From: Bacillota bacterium
GTDB taxonomy: Bacteria; Bacillota; Clostridia; Acetivibrionales; Acetivibrionaceae
Direction: 5' to 3'
Assembly (NCBI GenBank): GCA_023398495.1
Contig: JAEWSG010000024.1
Span: forward strand, 1-64,000
Length of the DNA stretch: 64,000 bases
Every line of letters starts with the position of its first letter. Within the stretch, counting starts at the first letter, position 1. The position numbers and the translations under genes were made by a program. Positions 45,101 to 55,100 of the stretch are shown in pieces. The notes beneath the pieces are model-generated. The model had not been told where the DNA came from, did not search any database, and was given only the letters and a program-made list of their open reading frames with translations.

Positions 45101-46045
45101 GAATTTACTGGTGATTTAAGGAAATATGGAATTCATCCGGCTCTGCTGGATGTAGCAACAGGCTCGGTAAGACTGGCGGCAGGTGGTAATTATCTGCCTT
45201 TTTCATATGGAAAATTACTTGTAAAGAAAGGGTTACCAGAAAAACTATATGGTTTTATGCGGTTTAAAAACGGCTATAGTGCGGCGCAGGAGATAATAAC
45301 CTGCGATATTGACATACTCAATGAGAGTGGTGAGTTGATTGTTGAAATTCACAATTTCTCAATGAGGTTAACTGGTGATGTTGCCGCTGCAAGCATCGCA
45401 TCAAGAACTTCAGGAATGCAACGTGCTGAAGAATACGATTATGATAATTTTTATAGGAAGTTTGCTAAAGAGGATGCAGGATTTTTAAATATCGGCATTT
45501 CAACTTCAGAGGGCAAGAAAGTATTCAACCGAATTATTAAGGGCTTCTCCAAGGCTCAAACAATTGTATCTGTAAAAGACCTGAATATCGCAATAGAGCA
45601 GACTAATTACGCAGAACAACCCGATGCAAAAAAAGAGTTTGAAGAGGAGGAGTTGAAACCCAGACATCCAAGACCTGAACTTGATAACGATTATGTTCCT
45701 CCCAAGAATGAAGTTGAGCAAAAACTTGCAGATATCTGGCAGAAGACGCTAAACATTGAAGCAGTAGGAACTCATGATGAATTCTTTGCTCTTGGAGGGG
45801 ATTCGCTGATGCTGATACAGGTTCACACAAAGATTAAAGAGCAATTTACAACAGATTTAGCAGTTGTAGATCTCTACAAATACAATACTGTAGCGTCTCT
45901 TGCAAAATACTTAAGCAGTAAAAATGAAGCTCAGGAGCAGCCTGTTTTTGAAAATGTAAGCCAGAGAGCAAGCAGACGGCTTGAGGCAATGAAAAATAAA
46001 AGGCAGCAAATGAAACAAAAAAGAGGAGTGGTAAAAGTTGAGTAA
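36188..46045 (+). CDS. hybrid NRPS-PKS: AMP ligase-PCP-C-A(Gly)-PCP-KS-KR-DH-PCP
   Basis: This 3285-residue synthase starts with a FAAL-like acyl-AMP ligase (1-575; SSGSTGDPKG, GRAKDIIFMAGQNYYSHDIE, KTTSGKVQR) that should load a fatty or other carboxylic acid on PCP1 (S613). A condensation domain (HHIIFDG, H805-G811) and an adenylation domain follow. Reading its pocket against GrsA numbering gives DILQLGVIWK, a glycine-type code (D1327 first). PCP2 (S1672), an intact KS (C1900, EAHGTGT, NIGH), KR (TGGLGGIG from T2576, S2723, Y2736), DH (H2818, HPALLD with D2988) and PCP3 (S3206) complete it. There is no AT between KS and KR, only the adaptor and the LPVYPFE linker. Expected chemistry is acyl-Gly extended by one unsaturated ketide. 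The start follows AAAGGGGA. Confidence 0.92.
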   Translation: MFDYKTLSNMIVSKENEDKKGITFILSDTEECFVSYKELYFSALSLLHTLQCEGFKPKDEVIFQIDDNHKFVCTFWACILGGMIPVPVTTGTNDEHKLKLFKIWEVLSNPRLITTEDFIRKLEAYADKNGLSGEMEVIKSRTEFVYDSLNMGCLGKIYDVQPDDTAFIQFSSGSTGDPKGVIITHRNVLVNLTSVIEWTNIGSDDSGLNWMPLTHDMGLIGTHIKGMLACINQYNIQTQLFIRHPTLWLQKASEHKVTLMYSPNFGYRHFLKFFNADIKKDWDLSNVRFIYNGAEPISMDLCNEFLDLMEQYGLKRNAMYPVYGLAEGTIAVTFPNPGEEIKSFCFNRNNLGTGDTVVETVKDDSKGVTFVDVGYPIYNCRIRICDMSNMDLGENRIGHIQIQGGNVTKGYHNNDIATKHAVTSDGWLNTGDLGLLRNGRLIITGRAKDIIFMAGQNYYSHDIERVAESVDGMELGKVVAIGVHNQIKKCDELVLFVLFKQKAENFIHLVKELKSRINREIGIEVSEVIPVKSIPKTTSGKVQRYKLRDRYASGEFDAIRSELALLMDNELNNRKIDLPKNETEEKLVALWSELLETQKVGTHENFFTLGGDSLRVTQLISRIKNVFGVELEQTDIFENPDIVSLAVDIKKHAKKVEKNRDIIKQENIENHMLPLSFSQRRLWFLDRLNEGSPQYNLHTALRLRGDLDKESLEKSLNEIMDRHKILKMSFREENGQPVQVLNQEIKLRLPLVDLREIPEAERERIAAEHAGEEAAKVFELDKAPLIRAKLLCLDNDEHVLVMVVHHIIFDGWSFGIFLKEMVNYYELFRTGKGQSLSEPEVQYSDFAYWQTKNQNNGLLENQLKYWKNKLSADIPALNLPVDRQRPAVQTYNGAKFIGSIPPVLARKLKKLAGKENSTLFMVLLAAFNVLLHRYTGQEDIVVGSPVANRNRKDIEDVIGFFTNNLILRSNFTGKTSFLELLQKVKTTTMEAYSNQDVPFEKIVEGLHVKRDMSRNPLFQVLFGLQNTHVSLEGFSEISASIIDTDNGFARFDLALDIREVGEGLAADFEYNTDLFYADTIKRMAGHYRQLLESIAQNPEKEVGRLEILTIDEVNTIVKKWNSTEVSYGDIPSWTRLFEEQVKRNPKALAVIDKEQSLTYGELNSCANKLAHYLASKGVGPETVVGVYLDRTAKMLITLLGIHKAGGAYLPLDPIFPKERLKYMQEDAKIEFVLSESGLEGTLPQNASQVICLDREWETISHFSEENPETKNNGENLAYLIYTSGSTGNPKGVQIEQHALVNFLLSMAEKTGLKESDTLLAVTTLSFDIAGLELFMPLTSGAGIVLAGRDEVIDGRKLMVLLHKHSISIMQATPATWRLMIEDGWKGTKGLKVLCGGEALPGELAKQLLKRCDMLLNVYGPTETTIWSTIAKLEHETDIITVGKPIANTQIYVLDESMNPVPIGIPGELYIGGDGLARGYLNQPRLTEEKFVENPFSEETGARLYKTGDTVKFRSDGNLEFLGRNDHQVKIRGFRIELGEIENKLNLTEGVRQSIVIAKETAPGEKTLVAYIIPKDEKSVIASEDLRSSIREKLPDYMVPAAFVMMDSFPMTPNGKIDRKSLPMPESILPQLKTDYIAPESEIEKGIVSVWQEVLKIDRIGINDNFFDLGGNSLLLAQVRNKISRLIGKDITIMDLFRYPTINRLSGFLEGKQDLNRKDEIDKKSVEKKQDIAVIGLSGRFPGARNIDEFWSNLCNGVESITRLTDDEVIEEGVDPQTAKKPEYVKAWGTLDEVDKFDAGFFGYNPREAEVLDPQQRIFLEETWKALENSGYDPGRFPGKIGVYASVGMNTYAQNLSENSREKGLASDYQIMISNDKDFIATRVSYKLNLKGPAITVQTACSSSMVAVHLACQSLINGESDMAIAGGASIRLPQKTGYLYQEGMILSPDGHCRAFDEGAKGTIGGNGAGVVVLKRLEDAINDGDSINAVIKATAINNDGSLKVGYTAPGIEGQAGAVSEAHLKAGMHPETITYIEAHGTGTPLGDPIEIEALKQVFNKGTAKKGFCAIGSVKTNIGHLDAAAGISGLIKTVLALKNKKIPPTLNFKRPNPKLDIDNSPFYINSSLKEWDNASGPLRAGVSSFGIGGTNAHAVLEEAPEVDSKSCLSGSCLLVFSAKTSSALNKITADFLAFLKKNSDINMADAAYTLQLGRAEMEYRRFLVCTSREDAIYALENIDSAPERVFDNVYGQSADIGIRDINPEGHSLKELGQLWLKGARIEWTLLYKDVQRKRIPLPVYPFEGKSYWVDKMKKDKIINAHEKIKDISKWLYTPVWKQSANFGLGRITKYAGRKDVVLVLTAESSFSSKLLEQIGYTNENLFVAKAGTSFGKTGERTYLFRPDQKDDYDNLINEISRVSQNPDIVLNLLGVTQESSVMEDENGIIYGKQLFYSMIYLAQSLGNHGTNTPVQFKILTDNALKLFNERKLFCGKSLAIGPCKVIPKEYPNVRCSMVDFELQQAGSPDEQDMIDCLVGEIYQKDTEDIIAYRGLERWIQSFENTFVEEGQDSMVRKNGVYMITGGLGGIGLNLAEYLAEEAQAKLILVNRSEFPGIEKWSDWQKEHSKEDSISQKIRRLKSLQGLGAQIMVCQGDVADKVQLDAIREIALERFGRIDGIIHAAGNPGGGMIQMKTGEFSENVLAPKVEGTIALYETFKNDKLDFIVLCSSLNAITGGFGQVDYCAANAFLDAFARAHDSFRGTRFLSINWDRWPGVGMAGKIGYKTDNDDKAVHPLLGKKVTSSKEKIVYLGELSPEKDWVLSEHLVMGIPTIAGTTYLEMARAAWYEATGQDSMEIDDVIFLNPMVVKADETRNVCTILTKRGEVYDFRVASKLKGSEEKELGWYEHVCGKIRPNREETVKQFDINDLKLRCTGKTVTGAVQVNNTEGFISFGDRWRALKGFNLGVNEGLVEVELSPEFTGDLRKYGIHPALLDVATGSVRLAAGGNYLPFSYGKLLVKKGLPEKLYGFMRFKNGYSAAQEIITCDIDILNESGELIVEIHNFSMRLTGDVAAASIASRTSGMQRAEEYDYDNFYRKFAKEDAGFLNIGISTSEGKKVFNRIIKGFSKAQTIVSVKDLNIAIEQTNYAEQPDAKKEFEEEELKPRHPRPELDNDYVPPKNEVEQKLADIWQKTLNIEAVGTHDEFFALGGDSLMLIQVHTKIKEQFTTDLAVVDLYKYNTVASLAKYLSSKNEAQEQPVFENVSQRASRRLEAMKNKRQQMKQKRGVVKVE

Positions 46046-49000
46046 TTTAATGGACGGCAATTACGAGGGAGCGATAGCTATTATAGGGATGAATGGTCGT
46101 TTCCCCGGAGCGAAAGATATGGATGAGTTTTGGGATAATCTATACAACGGAGTGGAATCAGTTAAATTTTTCAGCCGTGAAGAGCTTTTAAAGATGGGAA
46201 TAGATGAACATTTGCTTGACAGCCCGAGGTTTGTGCCTGCTGATGCTATATTGGACGATATGGACAAGTTTGATGCATCGTTTTTTGATTATTCTGCCAG
46301 GGAAGCAGAAATTATGGACCCTCAGCATCGTTTGTTCCTTGAAAGTGCATGGGAAGTACTGGAGAGTGCGGGGTATAACTCGGAATTATATGATGGACGA
46401 ATTGCTGTTTATGCCGGAGCAAACTTAAGTGGATATATGATCAGAAATCTCTATTCCAACCCGGATTTGGTAGAGAATTTGGGATCATTCAAAATAATGA
46501 TTTCCAATTCGCAGGACTTTCTGGCAACGCGTGTGTCATACAAGATGAATTTAACAGGCCCAAGCGTTAATGTAAATACTCTTTGTTCTTCCTCTGTGGT
46601 TGCATTACAGCTTGCTTGCCAAAACCTTCAGAATTATGGCTGTGATATAGCCTTGGCAGGAGGCGTAAGTTTTCAGATATCCAGAAATGAGTCCTTCTTT
46701 TACCAGGAGGGTGGGATAGGTTCTGCTGACGGTCATTGCAGAGCTTTTGACTCAAAAGCCAGTGGAACAGTTAGTGGAAGCGGTCTTGTAGTATTAGTTC
46801 TAAAAAGGCTTGAAGATGCTATGGAGGATGGAGACCATATTCATGCAGTTATAAGAGGAGTAGGGGTTAATAATGACGGTTCTGAGAAAAACAGCTTTAC
46901 AGCCCCAAATGTTGAAGGTCAGGCTGAATGTATTGCTGAGGCTATTGAAATGTCCGGAGTTGATCCTGAGACAATAACATATATTGATGCCCATGGTACG
47001 GGAACCGACCTTGGGGATCCTATTGAAATTGCTGCACTGACAAAGGCTTTCCGTGCACATACCAAGAAAAAGCAGTTTTGTGCCATAGGTTCGTTAAAAA
47101 CCAATATAGGCCATCTGGTAACTGCCGGAGGCCTTGCAAGTTTGGTAAAAACAGTATTGGCCATGAAACACAGAGTAATACCTCCAAGTTTGAACTTCGA
47201 AGAAGCAAACCCGAAAATAGACTTTCTAAACAGTCCGTTTTATGTTAATACGCAGCTTTCCAGGTGGGAAACCAATGGCTACCCGCTTAGGGCAGGTATA
47301 AGTTCCTTTGGTATAGGGGGTACCAATACCCATGTAATTATTGAGGAGCCACCGGAGGTCAAAGCTTCGGAGAAATCTACAAAGCCATGGCAGCTTATAA
47401 CGTTTTCGGCCAAAACAGCTACTGCACTTGAGAATATGACTTCGGATCTTATCCAATATATAAGAAAAAATCCCGGCCTGAATCTGGCGGATATTGCGTT
47501 TACCTTAAAGGTAGGCCGCCGCAATTTTAACCACCGGAGGATGCTGGTTTGCAAGGATACAAAGGATCTACTTACAAAGCTTGAAGCGTTGGACAAAGAT
47601 GAGGTGTTTTCTCGCTTCCAAAAACCTAAGGAACGACCTGTTGTATTCGTGTTCCCCGGAGAGAATAGTCTATACGTAAACATGGGACGTGAGCTCTATG
47701 AGACCGAGCCTGCTTTCAGAAACACAGTTGACAGATGTGCCAGGATACTTGAGACCATTATAGATTTGGATATACGCGAGGTGCTTTATCCTGATGAACT
47801 GAGACTTGAGTACGCAGTTTCTAAAATTAAAGAAGATGTTATAGCACGTTCAGCAGGATTTGTAATTGAATATGCCATGGCAAATCTCTGGATGGAATGG
47901 GAAATCCAACCTCAGTCCATGATAGGAAAAGGTGTAGGAGAATACGTGGCAGCCTGTATTAGCGGTGTGATGTCACCTGAGGACGCACTTTTGCTTGTTT
48001 CTGCTCATGGGGAAGGGTTAGAGCAAAAATTAAGCACTGTTACTTTGAATGGGGCAAAAATACCATTCGTTTCCTGTGTCACAGGCTCATGGATTAACGA
48101 GTTTGAAGCATCTGACACAAACTACTGGATAAAAAGTAGAAACGAGGATTTGTTTGAGGAGGGGCTAAGGGAAGTACAGAAGGATCCTGATAGAATATTG
48201 CTGGAAATGGGGCCAGGAAGCGAGTTGTATAAATTGGAGGTCAACAGTTCAATTGCTTTAAATCCTGAAAATCAGCCTATGAAGCAAACAATAATATGCA
48301 CAATGCCAGGAAGGGATGATAAACGGCAGGAGATGCACTTCTTATTAAACAGCCTGGGTCAGTACTGGCTTACCGGCAACAGCGTAAACTGGAACAAGCT
48401 CTATAAGTATGAAAAACGCCATCGTATACCGCTTCCTACATACCCGTTTGAAAGGCAAAGGTATTGGATAGAACCTGGGAAACGCAATGCAGCAAACAAT
48501 CAGGCAAAAGTGATGATATCGGGAAGTGATGAGATATCTGACATAATTGCTAGTTCCAAATTTGCGGAGGGGGTTATTACCATCTCTTTAAAACAGGATA
48601 TTGGGGAAAGTGAACTGGATTCAAAGGAGAAGGTTAAGAAACAGATTGAAAAAATGCTTAAGTTTAAAGATGACCTGAAAAAATTCTGTGAATGTAATGA
48701 GTATGTCAACGGAAAAGTTGAAATATCGCCGCTCGGACTAAAAGAGCATCAAACGGATGGGAAAGCTGGTAGAGGAGCAACAGAACAGCTTAAGAAAAGG
48801 CCAAGGCCAGATTTACAGTCAATTTATGCTCCACCACGAAATGATATGGAAAAAATGGTAGTTGAATGCTGGCAAAATGCTTTGGGTTTTGACAGGATAG
48901 GTATTTATGATGATTTCTTTGAACTGGGGGGACATTCCTTAATTGCAGCAGCTGTGGCTAGTGAGCTGGGCAAGGTGCTGGATGTGCAAATACCGCTTCG

Positions 49001-49124
49001 GAAACTTATGGAAATAACTACAGTAGAGGGTATTGCCAGCTTAATAGAGACCTATCGTTGGGTGTATCAGGGGACCGATGAAGCGGAAGCTGATAAGGAA
49101 GAAATTGAAGAGTGCACAATATAG
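46038..49124 (+). CDS. PKS module KS-(AT relic)-PCP
   Basis: This 1028-residue single extension module has an intact KS at about 13-440: C183 in TLCSSS (Leu replaces the usual Ala), DAHGTGT and NIGH. It is followed by a shortened acyltransferase relic (about 533-750) in which GHSxGE reads GKGVGE (630-635) and the segment holding the second catalytic His is missing. The LPTYPFERQRYW post-AT linker and a PCP (S967 in GGHSL) follow after an unusual charged spacer. With no reductive domains, it should add an unreduced ketide. The TTG start at 46038 overlaps the upstream stop and follows GAGGAGTGG. Malonyl supply must be in trans. Confidence 0.9.
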   Translation: MSNLMDGNYEGAIAIIGMNGRFPGAKDMDEFWDNLYNGVESVKFFSREELLKMGIDEHLLDSPRFVPADAILDDMDKFDASFFDYSAREAEIMDPQHRLFLESAWEVLESAGYNSELYDGRIAVYAGANLSGYMIRNLYSNPDLVENLGSFKIMISNSQDFLATRVSYKMNLTGPSVNVNTLCSSSVVALQLACQNLQNYGCDIALAGGVSFQISRNESFFYQEGGIGSADGHCRAFDSKASGTVSGSGLVVLVLKRLEDAMEDGDHIHAVIRGVGVNNDGSEKNSFTAPNVEGQAECIAEAIEMSGVDPETITYIDAHGTGTDLGDPIEIAALTKAFRAHTKKKQFCAIGSLKTNIGHLVTAGGLASLVKTVLAMKHRVIPPSLNFEEANPKIDFLNSPFYVNTQLSRWETNGYPLRAGISSFGIGGTNTHVIIEEPPEVKASEKSTKPWQLITFSAKTATALENMTSDLIQYIRKNPGLNLADIAFTLKVGRRNFNHRRMLVCKDTKDLLTKLEALDKDEVFSRFQKPKERPVVFVFPGENSLYVNMGRELYETEPAFRNTVDRCARILETIIDLDIREVLYPDELRLEYAVSKIKEDVIARSAGFVIEYAMANLWMEWEIQPQSMIGKGVGEYVAACISGVMSPEDALLLVSAHGEGLEQKLSTVTLNGAKIPFVSCVTGSWINEFEASDTNYWIKSRNEDLFEEGLREVQKDPDRILLEMGPGSELYKLEVNSSIALNPENQPMKQTIICTMPGRDDKRQEMHFLLNSLGQYWLTGNSVNWNKLYKYEKRHRIPLPTYPFERQRYWIEPGKRNAANNQAKVMISGSDEISDIIASSKFAEGVITISLKQDIGESELDSKEKVKKQIEKMLKFKDDLKKFCECNEYVNGKVEISPLGLKEHQTDGKAGRGATEQLKKRPRPDLQSIYAPPRNDMEKMVVECWQNALGFDRIGIYDDFFELGGHSLIAAAVASELGKVLDVQIPLRKLMEITTVEGIASLIETYRWVYQGTDEAEADKEEIEECTI

Positions 49125-49141
49125 AAATCCAGGAGGTAAAT

Positions 49142-52100
49142 ATGTCAATAGTGGAGTTTCTATCAAAACTTCGTAATTGTGGTGTCAAGCTCAGGGTCGA
49201 GGGTGATACTCTTAAGTATCAAGCCCTAAAAGGGGTGGTGACAGGAGAATTAAAAGAAGAGATATCTGAAAGAAAAACTGAGATTATAGAGTTTCTCAAA
49301 AGAGTTGATTTTGAAGCCCATGCCAATAAAGATCCTATTATACATGTGCCACGAGGTGAGGATGATGAAATACCTCTTACTTATTCCCAGAAATCAATGT
49401 GGTTTTATCACCAGCTTACAGGAGGAAATCCGGTATTTAACATAGCCAATGCTGTAAGGATAAAGGGAAAGATTGATAAAAACAGCATTGTAAAGTCTCT
49501 TAGTAAGCTTGTTAATCGGCATGAGGCAATGAGAACAACATTTAAAAGCAAAAATGGAACCCCTGTTCAGGTTGTCCAAAAAGCTGAGGAGATTGTGCTT
49601 TTTGAACTGGATTTGGGACACCTTTCAGGGGATGAACTTGAGATTGAATTAAGTAGGTTGTTAAAGGAAGAGGCACGATATGCATTTGATCTTGAGAAAG
49701 GACCTCTGTTCAGATTTTGCCTTATTCAGCTTAAGGAAAACGAGTATGCACTTTCAATGGTTATTCATCACATTATATCAGATGCATGGTCGAATACAAT
49801 TTTTGTAGGTGAGTTTTTTAAACTTTATGAGTCGTCTGTGCAAGGAAAAGAAGAGGAACTACCGGAGCTTAAGATTCAGTTTGCTGATTATTCCCAATGG
49901 GAGCATAAAAGACATCAGGAAGACTATATGAATAAACTTCTTGATTACTGGAAGAAGCAACTGGACAAACCCACAACGCTTCAAATGCCCACAGACAGAG
50001 TAAGGCCAAAGAACCAAACTTATGAGGGTGGGTTTGAGCCGATAGAATTATCAATGGAAATCACTCGAAGTCTAAAGAATTTATGCAGCAGTGAAGGCAC
50101 ATCTCTTTTTATGGTAATTCTTGCTGCCTTTCAAACTATGTTGTACAGGTATTCAGGGCAGGAGGATATTTTTACCGGTACTGTAGTTGCAAACCGTAAT
50201 AGGAGTGAGATTGAAAATGTAGTTGGTTTTTTTATGAACACCTTGGTACTCAGAACTGATTTTGCAGGTGATCCTCGTTTCCGTGATGTACTTAAAAAGG
50301 TCAAGGACATGACCCTTGATGCATATACATACCAGGAACTGCCCTTTGACAAGATGCTTGAGGAGCTTAAGCCTGAACGTGATATTAGCAGAACACCTCT
50401 ATTTCAGGTAATGTTTATATTACATAATAACAGGAAGGTTGAGCTTGAAATGCCGGGTGTAAAGATGGAGCCAATAGAAGTAGACAGTGGTCTTGCACCC
50501 TTTGATCTGCGACTTCAGCTTACAGAAGGTGAAGAAGGGATAAAGGGGGGGTTCGACTACAGTGCTGCTTTATTTGATGCAGATACGATAAAACGCATGG
50601 CAGGGCATTTAGAGAACATACTTGAAGAAATTTGTATCAATCCTGACCAAAAGGTATCGGAACTTAAGCTTCTTCAAAAGGAAGAAGAGGAAAGAATACT
50701 GCTGGAATTTAACAATACCACAACCTACTATCCTATGGAAAAAGTAATACACAAGCTATTTGAAGAAGAGGCAAAGAAAAGTCCCGAGAGTACCGCGGTG
50801 ATTTTTGGGAGTAAAGAATTAACCTACAGAGAGTTGAATGAAAAATCGAACCAGCTTGCACATGTGCTTATAAATAAAGGAATAAGGGCGGAAAGCATAG
50901 TTGGTATCATGCTTGAACGTTCTTTGGAGATGATTATAGGAATAATGGCAATTGAAAAGGCAGGTGGGGCTTATCTGCCTATAGATCCCAATTATCCGGA
51001 AGACAGGATAAATTATATTTTAGGGGACAGTGGAGTGTCGGTGCTGCTGACAAGCAGCAAATTTCATGATATGAATATCAGCGGGAAAATTCAAAGAATT
51101 TTTCTTGAGGATAAATCTTTTTACAATGGCAAAGTAGAGAATCTGGTCGATACGGTGTCGCCAGGTAATCTGGCATATGTAATTTATACATCAGGATCTA
51201 CTGGTAAGCCCAAAGGTACACTTATTGAGCATCATTCGCTGATAAACAGGCTGAACTGGATGCAGAAAATGTACCCTATAGGACCGGATGATACAATACT
51301 TCAAAAAACTCCTTTTACGTTTGATGTTTCGGTATGGGAGATGTTCTGGTGGTCTGCACAGGGGGCAAAAGTATGTTTCCTTGAACCTGGTGGGGAAAAA
51401 GAGCCAGGAAAGATATTGGAAGCGATTGAGAAAAATAGAATAACTGTAATGCATTTTGTGCCTTCCATGCTAAGTGTGTTTCTGGAGTATCTGAAGGAAA
51501 CTGGAGAAGCATTCAGGGCGTCAGGATTGAAACGGGTTTTTGTCAGTGGAGAAGCATTGACTAGTGCACAAGTAAGGCTCTTTAACAGCTTGCTAGGTAA
51601 AAATGGTACAAAACTGTCAAATCTCTACGGTCCTACTGAGGCAACAATTGATGTGTCATATTACGATTGTCCGACTAAAGACGTTCCTGATATCATACCG
51701 ATAGGAAGACCGATTGACAATACCCAATTGCTCATAATGGACAAAAATATGCAACTCCAGCCGGTAGGAGTTCCGGGAGAATTGTGTATTGCTGGTGTTG
51801 GATTGGCCAGGGAGTATCTGAACAAACCGGAACTTACAGCTGAGAAATTCATAGATAACACCATAGCATCAGGAAGGAGAATATACCGAACCGGCGACCT
51901 GGCAAGGTGGATGCCTGATGGAAATATAGAATACCTTGGAAGAATGGACTTTCAAGTGAAATTGCGTGGCTTGAGGATAGAGTTGGGTGAAATTGAAGGT
52001 GCACTGCTAATACATCCGGCTGTAAAGGAATGTATTGTGACAGTATGGGAGAAGGAGCCCGGTAATGTTCACCTTGTAGGCTATATTGTGTGCGATAGGG

Positions 52101-55100
52101 AGAATTCGATAGATTCAGCCGGACTTCAGGACTTTTTGGGAAACAGCCTGCCTGAATACATGGTGCCACGTATATTTGTATTTCTGGATACAATGCCTTT
52201 GTCATCAAACGGTAAAGCAGACCGTAAAGCATTGCCGGTTCCAGTGCTTTCTAAAAGTGCAGGGTATATTGCTCCGCAAAATGAAATTGAAGAAATACTC
52301 TCTGAGATATGGAAAGAAGAACTTGGGCTCACAAATGTCGGGGTAAATGATAATTTCTTTGAAGTAGGTGGGCATTCACTGCTTTTAACAAAGGTTCACA
52401 GCCGTATAAAAAAGCAGTTTAATAAAGAGTTTCCGCTGGTAGATATGTTTACTTACTCTACAATCAGCTCTCTTGCAAAATTCATTAAGGGTGAGCATGA
52501 ACAAGTGTCATTCCTAAAAAATGAAGACAGACTTAAAAGGCAAAAAAAAGCCCGGCAAAGTAAATCCAAAGATATTGAAAGTTTCACAACATCAAAAAAT
52601 GAGTATTCAGGAAAAATAGCTATTATTGGAATGTCGGGACGTTTTCCGGGTGCAAGGAATATCGATGAGTTCTGGAATAACCTGAAATATGGGGTGGATT
52701 CAATTACTTCATTTTCCAAGGAGGAAGCAATAAAAGCCGGAGCTAATAAAGAAGACGTAAACAATCCGGATTATGTTTTGGCGGGAGGCATTTTGGAAGA
52801 TATAGAGTATTTTGATGCATCCTTCTTTGGGTTCAATCCCCGTGAAACTGAAAACATGGATCCACAGCATAGGCTGTTTCTGGAATGCTCCTATGAGGCA
52901 TTGGAAAACGCAGGCTACGCAAAGAATGAATATGAATACCCTGTGGGTGTATATGCCGGATCAAATATGAGTACATATTTTTTATATCATCTTATGGCAA
53001 AGGTTGGTCTTAAGGACAATTTCGGCATGCTTTTAAGCAATGATAAGGATTATCTTGCAGCAAGGGTGTCTTACGAGTTTAACCTTAAGGGACCAAGCAT
53101 TAATGTCCAGACAGCCTGCTCAACATCAGTGACTGCAATAGCATTGGCCTGCGAGGGCTTGCTGAATTATAACTGTGACATGGCGTTAGCTGGTGGTGCC
53201 TCTGTAAAACTTCCCCAGAAGATCGGTTATTTGTATCAACCGGGGATGATAGCTTCTCCTGACGGACATGCGAGACCCTTTGACGCAGATGCTCAAGGAA
53301 CTATTTTTACTAGTGCCGTTGGTGTTGTTGTATTAAAGAGACTGGAAGATGCCATTGGTGATGGTGATAACATTTATGCTGTTATCAGGGGGATTGCTGT
53401 CAATAATGATGGTTCTACAAAGGTAGCATTCACAGCACCAAGCAGGGAAGGACAGTCTGAAGTTATAGCAGCAGCTCAGAATCTGGCTGGAGTGAATCCA
53501 GATGATATAGGGTATGTTGAAGCCCAAGGTACTTCAACTTCTATTGGCGATCCGATAGAGGTATCGGCACTTGATCAGGTGTTCGCACAGAAAACTCAAC
53601 GCAAAAACTTTTGTGCATTAGGATCGGTAAAGGGAAATATAGGGCATACAACATCAGCTGCCGGTGTGGTTGCTATAATTAAAGCGTCACTTGCCTTGAA
53701 GAACAAACAGATACCGCCAGTTATTAATTACAAGACTCCAAATCCAAAGATAGATTTTGATAGCAGTGCTTTTTATATAAATACCAGCCTGACTGATTGG
53801 GTCAGCAATGGGAAACCCAGGTTGGCGGGTGTAAACTCTTTTGGGTTTGGTGGTACCAATGTACACACCGTTCTTGAAGAGGCTCCTGAGATCACGGCTT
53901 CAACTACATCAAGACCTTTCGAGTTGATAACTCTATCTGCCCGCAGTAAGACTGCATTAGAGAATATGGCACACAATCTGGGAGAATTTTTTAAGCATAA
54001 TCCGAAACTCAATTTCCAAGATGCTGTTTATACGCTGCATGTAGGTAGAAAGGAATTCGAATACCGGAGGACACTGGTATGCAAAGATGCAAAAGAAGCT
54101 GCTGAGTCACTTTACAAAAACAAAGAGAGTTATGTTGTCGATATGAATTCAGGGACTGCTCCATCAATTGCATTTGTCTTTACAGAAGGAAAAAGTCTTG
54201 AACCTGGTATGACCTTTAATTTGTACAACAACTTTGAAGTGTTTAAAGAAGAGGTTGACAGAGGCTCGGAAATTCTTGAAGCATATTCAGGAGTGAATAC
54301 CCTCAGTATTTTATACCATGAATCCCAGGACGGCAATCTGTCTGGCCGATATTCAGAAGATATAAGAATATCTCGTTCAATAAACCTTATTATAGAATAT
54401 GCAATGGCAAAACTGTGGATGTCATGGGGAATTAAGCCTTGTACAGCAATAGGAAAGGGTATGGGAGAATATACGGCGGCGTTGGTGAGCGATGTTTTAT
54501 CACTGGAGGATGCATTGCTTCTTGCATATTCAGACCGGGATAACTTAAATGAAAATTTAACAAAGGTAACATTTAAACCTGCAATCAGGCCTTATATTTC
54601 AAATGTAACGGGTACGTGGACAGACAATTCAGAGCTTTGTGACAGGGAATATTGGAAAAAAGTACTATGCCAGGACAAATTCTATAGCGGTATTGAGACT
54701 CTGGTCAACAATAACACAGGAATATTGCTTCAGATGGGAAAACCGTTCCCATTGTCAGGTGTTGATGGTGTGAAGGTGTTTTCATCCTTTTCTCACAAAA
54801 TGGAAGACCTCACCGATTTTGAAGCCGTGCTTCAAACTTTGGGAATGTTGTGGGAAGAAGGAGCAAAGGTATGGTGGGAGGAGTTTCACAGTAGTGAAAA
54901 AAGGCATAGGGTACCTCTTCCAACCTATCCATTTGAGCGCAAAAGGTATTGGGTTGAGCAGTTTGATATGGGAGAGTACGTTAAGAAGGGGAGTGATAAC
55001 CTTGTTTCAAAGCAGGAAAATGCCTATACCAGACCCGATATATCCACAGACTACGAAGCTCCGCGCAATGAGGCAGAGGAACGTATTGCAGAAATCTGGC

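Noticed and set aside
47640..48240. Region after KS in the 46038 gene first read as an active acyltransferase domain
   Set aside because: The GHSxGE serine is Gly, the His is Lys, and the central segment with the second catalytic His is missing. It is annotated as a relic.
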